The notes under the pieces were generated by a model. It was given only the letters and a program-made list of their open reading frames with translations. It did no database searches and was not told where the DNA came from. A program made the translations under genes and the position numbers. From Bisbaumannia salifodinae (GTDB taxonomy: Bacteria > Pseudomonadota > Gammaproteobacteria > Pseudomonadales > Halomonadaceae), in NCBI RefSeq assembly GCF_039522585.1, contig NZ_BAAADR010000004.1: 64,000 nucleotides of DNA. One strand, given 5' to 3'. Each line of letters starts with the position of its first letter. The first letter of the stretch is position 1. Positions 8,176-16,534 of this stretch are shown in pieces.

Positions 8176-9203
8176 GGCGTTTGGCCGTTATGGAAGGTGT
8201 CGAGGATCGCTTGGCCGCGCTCGCCCATGGTGTCTTGCCAGCCACTGACGACCGGGCTCGCGGCATCCGCCAGCGCTTGCTGGAAGTCGGATGAAATAGG
8301 GTCATGGATCGTTACGTCGTGCTCGTCGAGCGTGGCGTAGTTACTCTGGGTGCGTTCGCGTACCGCTTGCCAGTTGTGTTCATCCGTACGTCGGGCAGCT
8401 TCACGAAAGGCTTCCTGCTGCTCCGCCGAGAGCGATTCGAAGGCATCACGGTTCATGTGCACCATGTTTAGCGGGATGGCGTACTGGATACCGCTGAAGT
8501 GCTGCTGGTGTTCCCAGAAGCTGGCATTGGTGCCGGCCTCGGCGGAGGTAAGCACGGCATCGATGCCCCCGGTAGCTAGCAGTGGCACCACATCGCCCCA
8601 GGAGAGGCTGACGGGGGCCGCGCCGGCATTGCGTAGGGTTTCGGTGCCGTTGCGGTCGAAGGTGCGGATCTTCAGGTTCTGGAGGTTTTCGCTGGAGGTG
8701 ACGGCCTCTCGAGACCAGATGCCGCTGGCCGGCCAGGGCGAGGCATAGAGCAGGATCTGATCGTTGTCCTCGAATACTTCGTCGTAGTGGGGACGCGCGA
8801 TCTCGTACAGTTGACGGGCTTCGTCGACGCCATTCACCAGGAAGGGAAGCGAAGAAAGCAGGAAAATGGGGTCGATGCCGCTCATGGTGCCCGAAAGCGT
8901 ATCGGCGATCTGTACCACATTGTCAGCCACGCCATAGAAGTGGTCGCCTGACTTGAAGCCCAAGGCGCCACCGGTATGCAGGGTGATATCGATCTCGCCA
9001 TCGGTGAGCTCCCTGACCTGCTCGATAAAATAGGCATCGCCCTGAGCATGAATGGAGTTGGCGTTGTACTCGTTGGAAAAGTCCAAGCGTGTGGCAGCTT
9101 GGGTGGAAACGCTGATTCCAAGGCATACCGCGAGTCCGAATCCAGAAAGCGCAAGTCGAGATCTGGTTAGGCGGGGGGCCGAGATGAGGCTTGAGACAGA
9201 CAT
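8172..9203 (-). CDS. TRAP transporter substrate-binding protein (DctP family)
   Basis: 343 residues. A signal peptide (about 1-36, ending AVCLGISVSTQA) directs it to the periplasm, where it would bind an organic acid and deliver it to the two permeases. DctP-type features include TEIDITLHTGGALG-like and LKIRTFDRNGTETLRNAGAAPV segments, the latter with the Arg that binds the substrate carboxylate. ATG 9203 is preceded by GGAG. It is the first gene of the operon, so its promoter lies in 9204-9300. The ligand is unknown. Confidence 0.92.
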   Translation of the reverse strand: MSVSSLISAPRLTRSRLALSGFGLAVCLGISVSTQAATRLDFSNEYNANSIHAQGDAYFIEQVRELTDGEIDITLHTGGALGFKSGDHFYGVADNVVQIADTLSGTMSGIDPIFLLSSLPFLVNGVDEARQLYEIARPHYDEVFEDNDQILLYASPWPASGIWSREAVTSSENLQNLKIRTFDRNGTETLRNAGAAPVSLSWGDVVPLLATGGIDAVLTSAEAGTNASFWEHQQHFSGIQYAIPLNMVHMNRDAFESLSAEQQEAFREAARRTDEHNWQAVRERTQSNYATLDEHDVTIHDPISSDFQQALADAASPVVSGWQDTMGERGQAILDTFHNGQTP

Positions 9204-9306
9204 AGAAAGACTCCGCTTGTTGTTATCTACTCAACGGTCTCTCATTTTCGTCTATCTTTGGCCACCTATTTCCGACTTCCTGGGCACTGTTTGCGACGGT
9301 GAGGGG

Positions 9307-9471
9307 GAGTTCGACGAGCTCGAGGCGGCGGGTTTCACCCGGGACGATAGCTGGGATATCGGCGCCATTGTCGCCTTCTTCGGTCTCTCCAATCGCCTGG
9401 TGACCCTGGCCGGCACCCCGCCCAATCCGGAGTTCTATCTGATGGGGCGGGTGCCGAGAAACGAGACCTGA
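9307..9471 (+). pseudogene. Remnant: second copy of the 3' end of the CMD-family gene
   Basis: The last ~50 codons of the CMD-family gene (compare 6112-6271) recur here in the same orientation and frame, from LEAAGFTRDDSWDIG to YLMGRVP, with roughly one base change in fifteen and a different final few codons. There is no start or catalytic CxxC, so it is a non-functional fragment. With the intact gene it brackets the TRAP operon as a diverged direct repeat, suggesting that the operon arrived with, or inserted into, a second copy. Confidence 0.85.
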
Positions 9472-9478
9472 GGGAGGC

Positions 9479-10156
9479 TCACTCTCCCAGCATAGTTTCC
9501 ACTAGGTCGGCCAGGGGGGCCAGGGCGCCGACATGCACCAGCAGGGTGACCCGTGTCTTGTCGTTGCCCTCGATACCGGTCACCACGGCGAATTCGCACT
9601 CTTCCAGATGAAATTCGTGGATCTCGCGAGGCCCCTCGGGTGTCTCGCAGCGCGCCACCCGGTAGCTCTCGTCCTCGCCATAGGTCAGGCGGTGATAGAC
9701 CTTGAAGAAGGTATAGAGGCCGAGGCCGCGCTCGAAGCTGGGCCAGTGGGCCGGGTTGGCGCGGGTCTCGGCATCGATCTCCTGGCCCCGGGCCTCGGCG
9801 GCGGCGATGGCCTCCATCAGCGGCTCGGCCAGCAGCGTCTCTGCCTCCCGGGGCAGGGGCTGCTGTTCATCGATGGCGGCCTGGTAGCGGGCCACCACCG
9901 GGAGCAGGTCGCCGCGCTGGGTCAGGGGGTGGTCGCTATGGGCCAGGCTCTGGGGGTCGGCTTCACCATTGGCCCAGCCATGGAGCACCCGCAGGGTCAG
10001 GCGCCCCTCCCGGCCGGGCTTGTCCAGCAGGGCCTGGAGGGCAACGCGCAGGTGCAGGCGGCGCTCCACCACCTCGTTGTCGAAGGCGCTGTAGGGATCG
10101 GTAAAGAGAGTGTGGAGCCGCCCCGGGGCATGCTCCTTGGCTTCGGTATAGGGCAT
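9479..10156 (-). CDS. Hypothetical cytosolic protein
   Basis: 225 residues, no family recognised. It is acidic and soluble, with no signal peptide or membrane segment. The C-terminal half has a beta-rich stretch (EIHEFHLEECEFAVVTGIEG, then TRVTLLVHVGALAPL); the N-terminal half is helical. ATG 10156 has only a weak upstream purine stretch. It stops eight bases beyond the CMD remnant and starts divergently from the TPP-riboswitch operon, so it shares that ~200-bp upstream region. Confidence 0.65.
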   Translation of the reverse strand: MPYTEAKEHAPGRLHTLFTDPYSAFDNEVVERRLHLRVALQALLDKPGREGRLTLRVLHGWANGEADPQSLAHSDHPLTQRGDLLPVVARYQAAIDEQQPLPREAETLLAEPLMEAIAAAEARGQEIDAETRANPAHWPSFERGLGLYTFFKVYHRLTYGEDESYRVARCETPEGPREIHEFHLEECEFAVVTGIEGNDKTRVTLLVHVGALAPLADLVETMLGE

Positions 10157-10239
10157 CGAGGGTCTCGGTGAACGGGTCGGGCCGGAGAAACGGCGATAGG
10201 TGCCTTATCGGCCGATGCCGTGATGACTTGATGCCTGGG

Positions 10240-10261
10240 CCCTGCGGCTTTGGTCGCAGGG
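10240..10261. other. Short hairpin in the thiV upstream region
   Basis: CCCTGCG-N8-CGCAGGG, a 7-bp perfect stem between the divergent gene start at 10156 and the TPP riboswitch. It has no T run. It could be part of the leader or an operator; no function is assigned. Confidence 0.25.
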
Positions 10262-10362
10262 GTGATTCGCCCCGCTGGATAGGCGGTATGGCTTTACAGC
10301 CGAGGCCGGCGGCGACACCATAGGGCGCCGTGATCCATCGCGAGACCATCCCATCATTCACT

Positions 10363-10450
10363 GTCGCCAGGGGTGTCCCACGGGACTGAGAGGTGCGCGC
10401 GCACCGACCCTGGAACCTGATCCGGTTCATGCCGGCGGAGGAAGTGCGAC
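10363..10450 (+). promoter_or_regulatory. TPP riboswitch (THI element)
   Basis: The thi-box conserved core is clear: GGGGTGTCCC, then ACTGAGAGGT, then ACCTGATCCGGTTCATGCCGG, then GCGGAGGAAG. The outer P1 helix is GTCGC (10363-10367) with GCGAC (10446-10450), ending one base before the ATG at 10451. The Shine-Dalgarno GGAGGA (10437-10442) is therefore inside the aptamer, so ligand binding should hide it directly. It is predicted to turn off translation of the downstream symporter and tenA when thiamine pyrophosphate is plentiful. Confidence 0.95.
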
Positions 10451-11854
10451 ATGCCTTATTTGACGTCAGCCGTGCTCGGCGCGGCGCTGCTGTGCTTTAC
10501 CTTTCTGGGCCTCAGGGCCCGCCGGGCCGATGGCCCCCTCGATGACTACGTGACCGCCCGCAACTCCCAGGGCGCACAGGCCATCGGCCTGTCCTTCCTG
10601 GCCTCCAGCATGGGTGCCTGGATCCTCTTCGCGCCGCCGGAGATCGGTGCCTTCGTGGGGCCGGTGGCGCTGGCCGGCTATGCCATCGGCTCGTCCTTGC
10701 CGTTTATCGTGCTGGCACTCTACGGCCCCGCCATCCGCCGCCACCTGCCGGAGGGGCGCAGCATCGGCGAGTTCGCCGAGGCCTGCTACGGCGCGGGGGT
10801 GCGGCGCTGGGTCTCCTTCGTCTCGGTGGCCTATATGGCCTGCTTCCTGGCCGCCGAGCTGACCGCCATCGGCGCCATTGCCGCGCTGCTGTCCGAGGTG
10901 CCTCCCACGCTGGTGATCCTCGGCGTGGCGCTGACGACCCTGATTTACACCACCCTGGGCGGGCTGCGGGCCAGCCTGGCCACGGATCGCTGGCAGGCCT
11001 GGTTGCTGCTGGCCCTGCTGGTGCTGGTCGGCGGCGTGGCCTGGTGGGGGTTGCCGCCGATGCCCAGTGATGCGGTGATGCCGTCGATTCCCACCGGTAG
11101 CGCCCTCTCGGTGGCGCTGACCCTGGTGATCGCGGTCACCGCGGCCAATCTCTTCCACCAGGGCTACTGGCAGCGGGTGTGGGCCGCCGAGGACGACCGA
11201 GCGCTCGGCCGCGGGGCCCTGCTGGGCGGGGTCAGCAGCCTGCTGGTGGTGATGGCCATCGGTGGTCTCGGCATGCTGGCGGCGATGCACGCCCTGCCGC
11301 TCGGCGAGCCGCCGATTCCCTTCTTCGCCCTGTTGATCGAGGCGCCGGCCTGGCTGGGCCTGCCGGCCCTGGTGCTGGCGGTGACCCTGGTGGCCTCCAG
11401 CGTGGATACCCTGCAGAACGCCATCGCCTCCCTGGCGGTGGCCAGCAGCGGTCGGCGCGGGCTCTCGGTGAGCGGGGCGCGGCTGGTCACGGTGGCGCTG
11501 ATGGTGCCGGTGGTATGGGTGGCCCTGCAGGGCTTCTCGGTGCTGCGACTGTTCCTGATCGCCGACCTGCTGTGCGCGGCCATCCTGCTGCCGGTGCTAC
11601 TGGGCCTGTGGCGGCGCATGTCGCCGCTGGCGGCGGTGGCCGGTGGCGTGGCGGGCCTGGTCGGGGCGGTGCTGCCGGGCTGGATCTCCCTGGGAAGCCT
11701 TGGCGCCGGGGTGCTGGCCGCCACCTTCCCGGACAGCATCCCGACCCTGGCGCCCTTCCTGGGCGCACTTGTCGCCTCCACCCTGGTCAGCCTGCTGATC
11801 GCCTGGCTGCGGCCGGGGGCGAGATTTCACCTGGCAAGCAAGGGAGACGCCTGA
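10451..11854 (+). CDS. thiV: Sodium:solute symporter, TPP-riboswitch controlled (ThiV-type)
   Basis: 467 residues with about 13 membrane segments, of the SSS/SSF family (LSFLASSMGAWILFAPPEIG near 49-68; a later VTLVASSVDTLQNAIASLA segment corresponds to the Na+ site region). The riboswitch immediately upstream and the coupled tenA indicate import of thiamine or a precursor such as HMP or its salvage forms. This SSS-plus-TenA arrangement matches the comparative-genomics gene thiV; the name is given on context and the substrate is unproven. Its stop overlaps the tenA start (TGATG). Confidence 0.8.
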   Translation: MPYLTSAVLGAALLCFTFLGLRARRADGPLDDYVTARNSQGAQAIGLSFLASSMGAWILFAPPEIGAFVGPVALAGYAIGSSLPFIVLALYGPAIRRHLPEGRSIGEFAEACYGAGVRRWVSFVSVAYMACFLAAELTAIGAIAALLSEVPPTLVILGVALTTLIYTTLGGLRASLATDRWQAWLLLALLVLVGGVAWWGLPPMPSDAVMPSIPTGSALSVALTLVIAVTAANLFHQGYWQRVWAAEDDRALGRGALLGGVSSLLVVMAIGGLGMLAAMHALPLGEPPIPFFALLIEAPAWLGLPALVLAVTLVASSVDTLQNAIASLAVASSGRRGLSVSGARLVTVALMVPVVWVALQGFSVLRLFLIADLLCAAILLPVLLGLWRRMSPLAAVAGGVAGLVGAVLPGWISLGSLGAGVLAATFPDSIPTLAPFLGALVASTLVSLLIAWLRPGARFHLASKGDA

Positions 11855-12549
11855 TGACGACTCGCGCCGACTGGAACGCCTGGGCCGCCGGCCGTGCATC
11901 GGCACGCCTCACCGACTGGCTGAGCGAGATCAGCGAGCCCGATTGGTCGGCGACGGTGAATCACCCGCTGTTCGACGCCCTGGCCGAGGGGCGCCTCGCC
12001 GGTGACGACTTCGCCGCCTATATGGTGCAGGACTACGGCTTCGTCGACCCCTTCACCGCGCTGATCGGCCACGCCATCGGCCGGGCTCCGAGCATGGAGG
12101 ATCGGGTGGTGTTGGGCCAGTTCATGGGCATGCTGACCAGCGACGAGAACAGCACCTTCCAGCGCACCTTCGAGGCCTTCGGCGTGCCGGCCGCCCGGCG
12201 CGAGGCGCCGGACTACCTGCCCGAGACCCAGGCCTTCCGGGCGCTGCTGCGCGATACCGGTGATCGCGGCGACTATGCCGAGCTTCTGGCGGTGCTGGTG
12301 GTCACCGAGTGGGTCTACCTGGAGTGGGCGCTGCGGGTCAGCCGCGGCGAGGAGCTGCACCCGCTGATGGGGGAGTGGATCGACCTGCACGACAACCCCG
12401 CCTTCCAGGACTTCGTCGCCTGGCTGCGCCGCCGCCTGGACGAAGAGGCGGAGAGGCTCGATGACGCCGCCTTCATCCGTATGGCCGAGCGCTTCCGCGA
12501 CACCGTGGCGAAAGAGCGCGCCTTCCACGACGCGGTGATGCCGCGCTGA
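11854..12549 (+). CDS. tenA: TenA-family thiamine salvage protein (cysteine-less, TenA_E-like)
   Basis: 231 residues, all-helical TenA/PQQC fold. TenA enzymes hydrolyse aminopyrimidine breakdown products of thiamine (or N-formyl derivatives) so that HMP can be reused. The family features HPLFDALAEGRL, YMVQDYGFVD and TEWVYLEWA near the C-terminal third are visible. The protein contains no cysteine, so the nucleophilic Cys of TenA_C enzymes is absent, and Glu residues around TEWVYLEW would have to act, as in the TenA_E subgroup. It is translationally coupled to the upstream symporter and under the same TPP riboswitch. Confidence 0.88.
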   Translation: MTTRADWNAWAAGRASARLTDWLSEISEPDWSATVNHPLFDALAEGRLAGDDFAAYMVQDYGFVDPFTALIGHAIGRAPSMEDRVVLGQFMGMLTSDENSTFQRTFEAFGVPAARREAPDYLPETQAFRALLRDTGDRGDYAELLAVLVVTEWVYLEWALRVSRGEELHPLMGEWIDLHDNPAFQDFVAWLRRRLDEEAERLDDAAFIRMAERFRDTVAKERAFHDAVMPR

Positions 12550-12580
12550 GCCGGTTGCCAGCCGGGCGGTGAGGGGCCAC

Positions 12581-12608
12581 CCTCTGAAGGCCACGCCATC
12601 TTCAGAGG
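12581..12608 (+). promoter_or_regulatory. Hairpin overlapping the ilvD ribosome site
   Basis: CCTCTGAAG (12581-12589) pairs perfectly with CTTCAGAGG (12600-12608) over a 10-base loop. The downstream arm overlaps the Shine-Dalgarno AGGAGG at 12606-12611 for ilvD. It may terminate the tenA transcript or modulate ilvD translation; which one is not decided by sequence. Confidence 0.45.
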
Positions 12609-12617
12609 AGGCCCGCC

Positions 12618-14306
12618 ATGTCTGATACCCCGAAGGATTCCCGCCGCCGCCACTCCGCCCCGGTGGTGGATGGGCCCGGCAAGGCGGCCAGCCGCGCCAT
12701 GCTGCGCGCGGTGGGCTTCAGCGACGAGGATTTCACCAAGCCCCAGGTGGGCATCGCCTCCACCTGGAGCATGGTCACCCCCTGCAACAGTCATATCGGC
12801 GAGCTCGCCGAGCACGCCCGTGACGGCGCCGACGCCGCCGGCGGCAAGGGAGTGATCTTCAACACCATCACCATCTCCGACGGTATCGCCAACGGCACCG
12901 AGGGCATGAAGTATTCCCTGGTGTCGCGGGAGGTGATCGCCGACTCCATCGAGACGGTGGCCGGCTGCGAGGGCTTCGACGGCCTGGTGGCCATCGGCGG
13001 CTGCGACAAGAACATGCCCGGCTGCCTGATGGGGCTGGCGCGACTCGACCGGCCCAGCGTCTTCGTCTATGGCGGCACCATCCTGCCCGGTGAGGGGCAT
13101 ACCGATATCGTCTCGGTGTTCGAGGCCATGGGCGCCCACAGCCGCGGCGATCTCGACCTGATCGCGCTCAAGCAGATCGAGGAGACGGCGATTCCCGGCC
13201 CCGGCTCCTGCGGCGGCATGTATACCGCCAACACCATGGCCTCGGCCATCGAGGCGCTGGGCATGAGCCTGCCGGGCAGCTCGGCGCAGAACGCCGTGTC
13301 CCGCGACAAGCGCGAGGACTGCGAGGCGGCCGGGGCCGCGGTGCTGGCGCTGCTCGAGCGCGATATCAGGCCCTCGGCCATCATGACCCGCGAGGCCTTC
13401 GAGAACGCCATCAGCGTGGTGATCGCCCTCGGCGGCTCCACCAATGCGGTGCTGCACCTGATCGGCATGGCGCGCACCCTCGGCGTGTCGCTTTCTCTCG
13501 AGGACTTCACTGTCATCGGCAAGCGGGTGCCGGTGCTCGCCGACCTGCGCCCCAGCGGCCATTACATGATGAGCGAGCTGGTGGCCATCGGTGGCATCCA
13601 GCCGCTGATGAAGACCCTGCTCGATGCCGGCCTGCTGCACGGCGACTGCCTGACGGTGACCGGGAAGACACTCGCCGAGAACCTGGCGGACGTGGCCCCC
13701 TATCCCGAGGGGCAACGGATCATCGCGGCACTGGATCGACCCATCAAGGCCGAGAGCCATCTGCGCATCCTGCACGGCAACCTGGCGCCGGAGGGGGCGG
13801 TGGCCAAGATCACCGGCAAGGAGGGCACGCGCTTCTCCGGTACGGCGCGGGTGTTCGGCTCCGAGGAGGAGGCCCAGGCGCGCATCAACGACGGCAGCGT
13901 GGCGGCCGGCGACGTGGTGGTGATCCGCTACGAGGGGCCCCGGGGCGGTCCCGGCATGCGCGAGATGCTGACGCCGACCTCGGCGATCATGGGCCGTGGC
14001 CTGGGCAGCGAGGTGGCGCTGATCACCGACGGGCGCTTCTCCGGCGGCAGCCACGGCTTCGTGGTGGGGCATGTGACCCCCGAGGCCTTCGACGGCGGGC
14101 CCCTGGCGCTGGTGGAGGACGGCGACCTGATCACCATCGATGCCGAGGCCGATACCCTCGACGTCGACCTCTCCGACGCGGAGCTGATGCGCCGCCGCGC
14201 GGCCTGGCGACAGCCGGCGCCGCGCTACACCCGCGGCGTGCTGGCCAAGTACGCCCGGCTGGTCAGCTCGGCGAGTACCGGGGCGGTGACCGATATGTCG
14301 GATTGA
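12618..14306 (+). CDS. ilvD: Dihydroxy-acid dehydratase IlvD
   Basis: 562 residues. It converts 2,3-dihydroxy-isovalerate and 2,3-dihydroxy-3-methylvalerate to the 2-oxo acids in valine and isoleucine synthesis. Fe-S cluster cysteines are seen in the expected places: TPCNSH near residue 55, GGCDKNMPGC near 129, and GSCGGMYTANTM near 195. The length is that of the shorter ~560-residue, plant/mycobacterial-type class rather than the ~615-residue E. coli IlvD. It starts at ATG 12618 with AGGAGG upstream and is followed by two hairpins. It appears monocistronic. Confidence 0.95.
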   Translation: MSDTPKDSRRRHSAPVVDGPGKAASRAMLRAVGFSDEDFTKPQVGIASTWSMVTPCNSHIGELAEHARDGADAAGGKGVIFNTITISDGIANGTEGMKYSLVSREVIADSIETVAGCEGFDGLVAIGGCDKNMPGCLMGLARLDRPSVFVYGGTILPGEGHTDIVSVFEAMGAHSRGDLDLIALKQIEETAIPGPGSCGGMYTANTMASAIEALGMSLPGSSAQNAVSRDKREDCEAAGAAVLALLERDIRPSAIMTREAFENAISVVIALGGSTNAVLHLIGMARTLGVSLSLEDFTVIGKRVPVLADLRPSGHYMMSELVAIGGIQPLMKTLLDAGLLHGDCLTVTGKTLAENLADVAPYPEGQRIIAALDRPIKAESHLRILHGNLAPEGAVAKITGKEGTRFSGTARVFGSEEEAQARINDGSVAAGDVVVIRYEGPRGGPGMREMLTPTSAIMGRGLGSEVALITDGRFSGGSHGFVVGHVTPEAFDGGPLALVEDGDLITIDAEADTLDVDLSDAELMRRRAAWRQPAPRYTRGVLAKYARLVSSASTGAVTDMSD

Positions 14307-14338
14307 GCGCCGGCGGCGAGGCGTTCCGCCAGGGGAGC

Positions 14339-14357
14339 CCCGGCAGGGCCTGCCGGG
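14339..14357. terminator. Hairpin after ilvD (first)
   Basis: CCCGGCAGG-g-CCTGCCGGG, a 9-bp perfect GC stem 32 bp after the ilvD stop. The one-base loop means the real fold uses fewer pairs. It lies between convergent genes. Confidence 0.5.
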
Positions 14358-14373
14358 ACGAGTCCCAAACGAC

Positions 14374-14405
14374 ACACCCCGGCAGGGCGAGCCCGGCCGG
14401 GGTGT
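14374..14405. terminator. Hairpin between ilvD and the reverse-strand small membrane gene
   Basis: ACACCCCGGC pairs perfectly with GCCGGGGTGT, a 10-bp stem with a 12-base loop. It sits 30 bp beyond the stop of the reverse-strand gene ending at 14436 and could serve either direction. Confidence 0.6.
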
Positions 14406-14435
14406 CGAGTCATGCTGGGACGGGGCTGATCGCGC

Positions 14436-14822
14436 CTAGAAGTGCATGCCGCCCATCATGCTGAAACCGGCCATGCTGATCAGCATGCCGCCGATGCCCA
14501 GCACCAGATAGATCAGGGCCAGCACGCCGAAGATGGTGAAGTAGGTCTTGAGCTTGCCCATGGCGAACTTCATTTCCCGGGCGTCGCTGCCGTCGTAGGC
14601 GCGCTGGGCGGCGCCGGCGGTCTGCATCAGCACGACCCCGGCCCACACCGGAATCCAGGCCACCAGCAGGCCGATGATGGAGATAGCGGTGATGGCGCCG
14701 GCGAGAATCAGCATGACGCCGGTGAGCTGCATCCAGAACTTGGCCCGATAGATGGGCTCCACCAGATCGCGCAGGGCTTCCTGGGAGGCATGGGGCTGGG
14801 AGAGATTGGGCTGGGGGTCCAT
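14436..14822 (-). CDS. Small membrane protein (DUF5362-like)
   Basis: 128 residues from ATG 14822, which has AAGGA eight bases upstream; the longer open frame beyond it has no coding character. Two hydrophobic regions (about 31-65 and 94-122, ending GGMLISMAGFSMMGGMHF) suggest three or four membrane passes. The middle AYDGSDAREMKFAMGKLKTYF is cytosol-like. It resembles DUF5362-type proteins of unknown role; that family match is from memory and moderate. Confidence 0.7.
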   Translation of the reverse strand: MDPQPNLSQPHASQEALRDLVEPIYRAKFWMQLTGVMLILAGAITAISIIGLLVAWIPVWAGVVLMQTAGAAQRAYDGSDAREMKFAMGKLKTYFTIFGVLALIYLVLGIGGMLISMAGFSMMGGMHF

Positions 14823-14874
14823 GGTCACATCCTTGTTGATCGATGAAGGGGGCGCAGTATAGCCCAGTCGCTGC

Positions 14875-15023
14875 CGCTCAGCAGCCCTGGCGGTTGAGGG
14901 TATCGGGGTATCGCCTGCGGCGAGTCGCTTAGCAGCCCTGGCGATTGTGGGTACTGGGGAAGAGGGGCGCAATATCGCCTGCGGCGAGTCTCTTGATTAG
15001 TCGCTTAGCAGCTCTGGCGATTG
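14875..15023. repeat. Three imperfect direct repeats of the permease gene 3' end
   Basis: The motif CGCTTAGCAGCCCTGGCGATTG occurs, with one to three changes each, at 14875-14896, 14926-14947 and 15002-15023, the last overlapping the stop and final codons of the permease gene. A second shared block, ATCGCCTGCGGCGAGTC, follows the first two copies (14910-14926 and 14974-14990). The pattern looks like repeated duplication of the gene end into the intergenic space. Confidence 0.75.
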
Positions 15024-16534
15024 ATGGTATGGCGCAGGCGCAGGTAACCGCGCAGGCGGCGGGCGAGGATATCCACGCCGATATTGAGGGCGGCGGTGAT
15101 CAGGATCAGCACCAGGGCGCGGTCGAAGCGGATCTCCTGGATGGCGCTGTCCACGTAGAAGCCCAGGGTGGCGATGCCGAGGATGCCGAGGATGGCGGTC
15201 TCGCGCATGATGATCTCCCAGCGATAGAAGAGCAGTGCCAGGAAGGGGCCATAGACCCGCGGGGCGACCTCGTAGGTGTAGCGATCGAGGCCCCGGGGGG
15301 CATCGGGGCGCAGGACGATCTCGTTGCTGCGCCGCCCCACCAGGTGGGCGATGATGCCGCCGTTGTGCAGGGCCAGGGCCACCACCGCCGGCAGCATGGA
15401 GGGGCCCCATAGCTGCAGCAGGATAAAGGCCAGCAGGTACTCCGGGGTGGAACGCAGCACCACCAGCACGCCATGGCCCAGGCCGCCGCCGAGGCGGCCG
15501 GTGAGATGCCGCCCGGTGAAATGATGAGAGATCAGCGGGAAGAGCGCCATGGCCAGGAGTCCGGTGAGCACCAGGGCGATCTGACTCAGCAGCAGGGTGT
15601 TCCAGATCCCGGGCAGGGCCTGGTGGAGCAGCAGGTCGCCGAGCCAGGGCCCGAGCCCTTCCAGCCCCTCGCCGTTTCTCAGCGGCGCCGGCACGATGTC
15701 CCGGGTAAAGAAGCGCGACACATTGCTCCACAGGATCGGCAGGCCGGTGCCCAGGCAGAAGGGCGCCGCCAGCAGGTAGAAGGGCAGCAGCCTGGGCCGC
15801 ACCCAGAGACGCAGGCTGGCGATCAGGGCATAGAAGAGCAGCAGCAGGGCGCCCACCGCGGCGTAATGGCCCTGGGCGAAGTGGCTGGCCAGGTGGAAGC
15901 CCAGGGTGGGCATGCCCACGAAGCCCAGCACGGCGCTGGAGCGCAGGCCGCACTCCAGGCGGTAGGCGGTGTAGCTGACCAGGTGCGGCCAGGCCTGGCT
16001 GATGCGGGCATAGAGCAGCGCCGAGAGCCGTCCGGTGCCCCGGGGCAGGGCGCGCCCCGGGCTCGGGTCGGTCTCGTCGAGGATCTCCGCATAGACCTTG
16101 GCGAAGATGCCCGCATAGGGAATGGCGATGGCCAGCACCCCGGTGAGGGGGTGCAGGCCGAAGCTCTGCAGGAAGATCAGCGCCCAGAACAGCTCGTGGA
16201 TGGCGCGGATAAAGGCGCAGCCGGTGCGCACCCAGAGGCGGTGGAAGCCCAGTGCCAGCAGCAGGCCGGCGGCGGCGCCGACGCCGACGCCGACGAAGGC
16301 GAAGGCGACGGTGCGCAGCAGCGCCTCGCCGAGGGCATCCACGGCGCCGAAGTCGGGGCGTACTAGGCCCAGGGCCAGGCGCCCCAGTTCCTGCCAGGGA
16401 TCGTGGGTGCTGATCTCGAAGTCGCCCAGCAGCAGGCAGAACGCCGCCAGCACCACCAGGGCCAGGCTGACTCGGCGGGTGGCGCTGAAGGGCATCCTGT
16501 CGCGCGACGGGGGGGCGGAACTCATCGGCCGCAT
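15005..16534 (-). CDS. Double-length ABC permease, PhnE/PtxC type
   Basis: 509 residues containing two permease domains in tandem. The first half has the EAA-like loop around LSALLYARISQAWPHLVSYTAY and then LRSSAVLGFVGMPTLGFHL; the second half repeats the arrangement in YTYEVAPRVYGPFLALLFYRWEI (split by the loop), then RETAILGILGIATLGFYVD. Usual PhnE proteins have one such domain (~260-290 residues). It would form the complete membrane channel for the adjacent ATPase and binding protein. Its ATG overlaps the upstream ATPase stop (TGATG). Confidence 0.88.
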   Translation of the reverse strand: MRPMSSAPPSRDRMPFSATRRVSLALVVLAAFCLLLGDFEISTHDPWQELGRLALGLVRPDFGAVDALGEALLRTVAFAFVGVGVGAAAGLLLALGFHRLWVRTGCAFIRAIHELFWALIFLQSFGLHPLTGVLAIAIPYAGIFAKVYAEILDETDPSPGRALPRGTGRLSALLYARISQAWPHLVSYTAYRLECGLRSSAVLGFVGMPTLGFHLASHFAQGHYAAVGALLLLFYALIASLRLWVRPRLLPFYLLAAPFCLGTGLPILWSNVSRFFTRDIVPAPLRNGEGLEGLGPWLGDLLLHQALPGIWNTLLLSQIALVLTGLLAMALFPLISHHFTGRHLTGRLGGGLGHGVLVVLRSTPEYLLAFILLQLWGPSMLPAVVALALHNGGIIAHLVGRRSNEIVLRPDAPRGLDRYTYEVAPRVYGPFLALLFYRWEIIMRETAILGILGIATLGFYVDSAIQEIRFDRALVLILITAALNIGVDILARRLRGYLRLRHTINRQSC

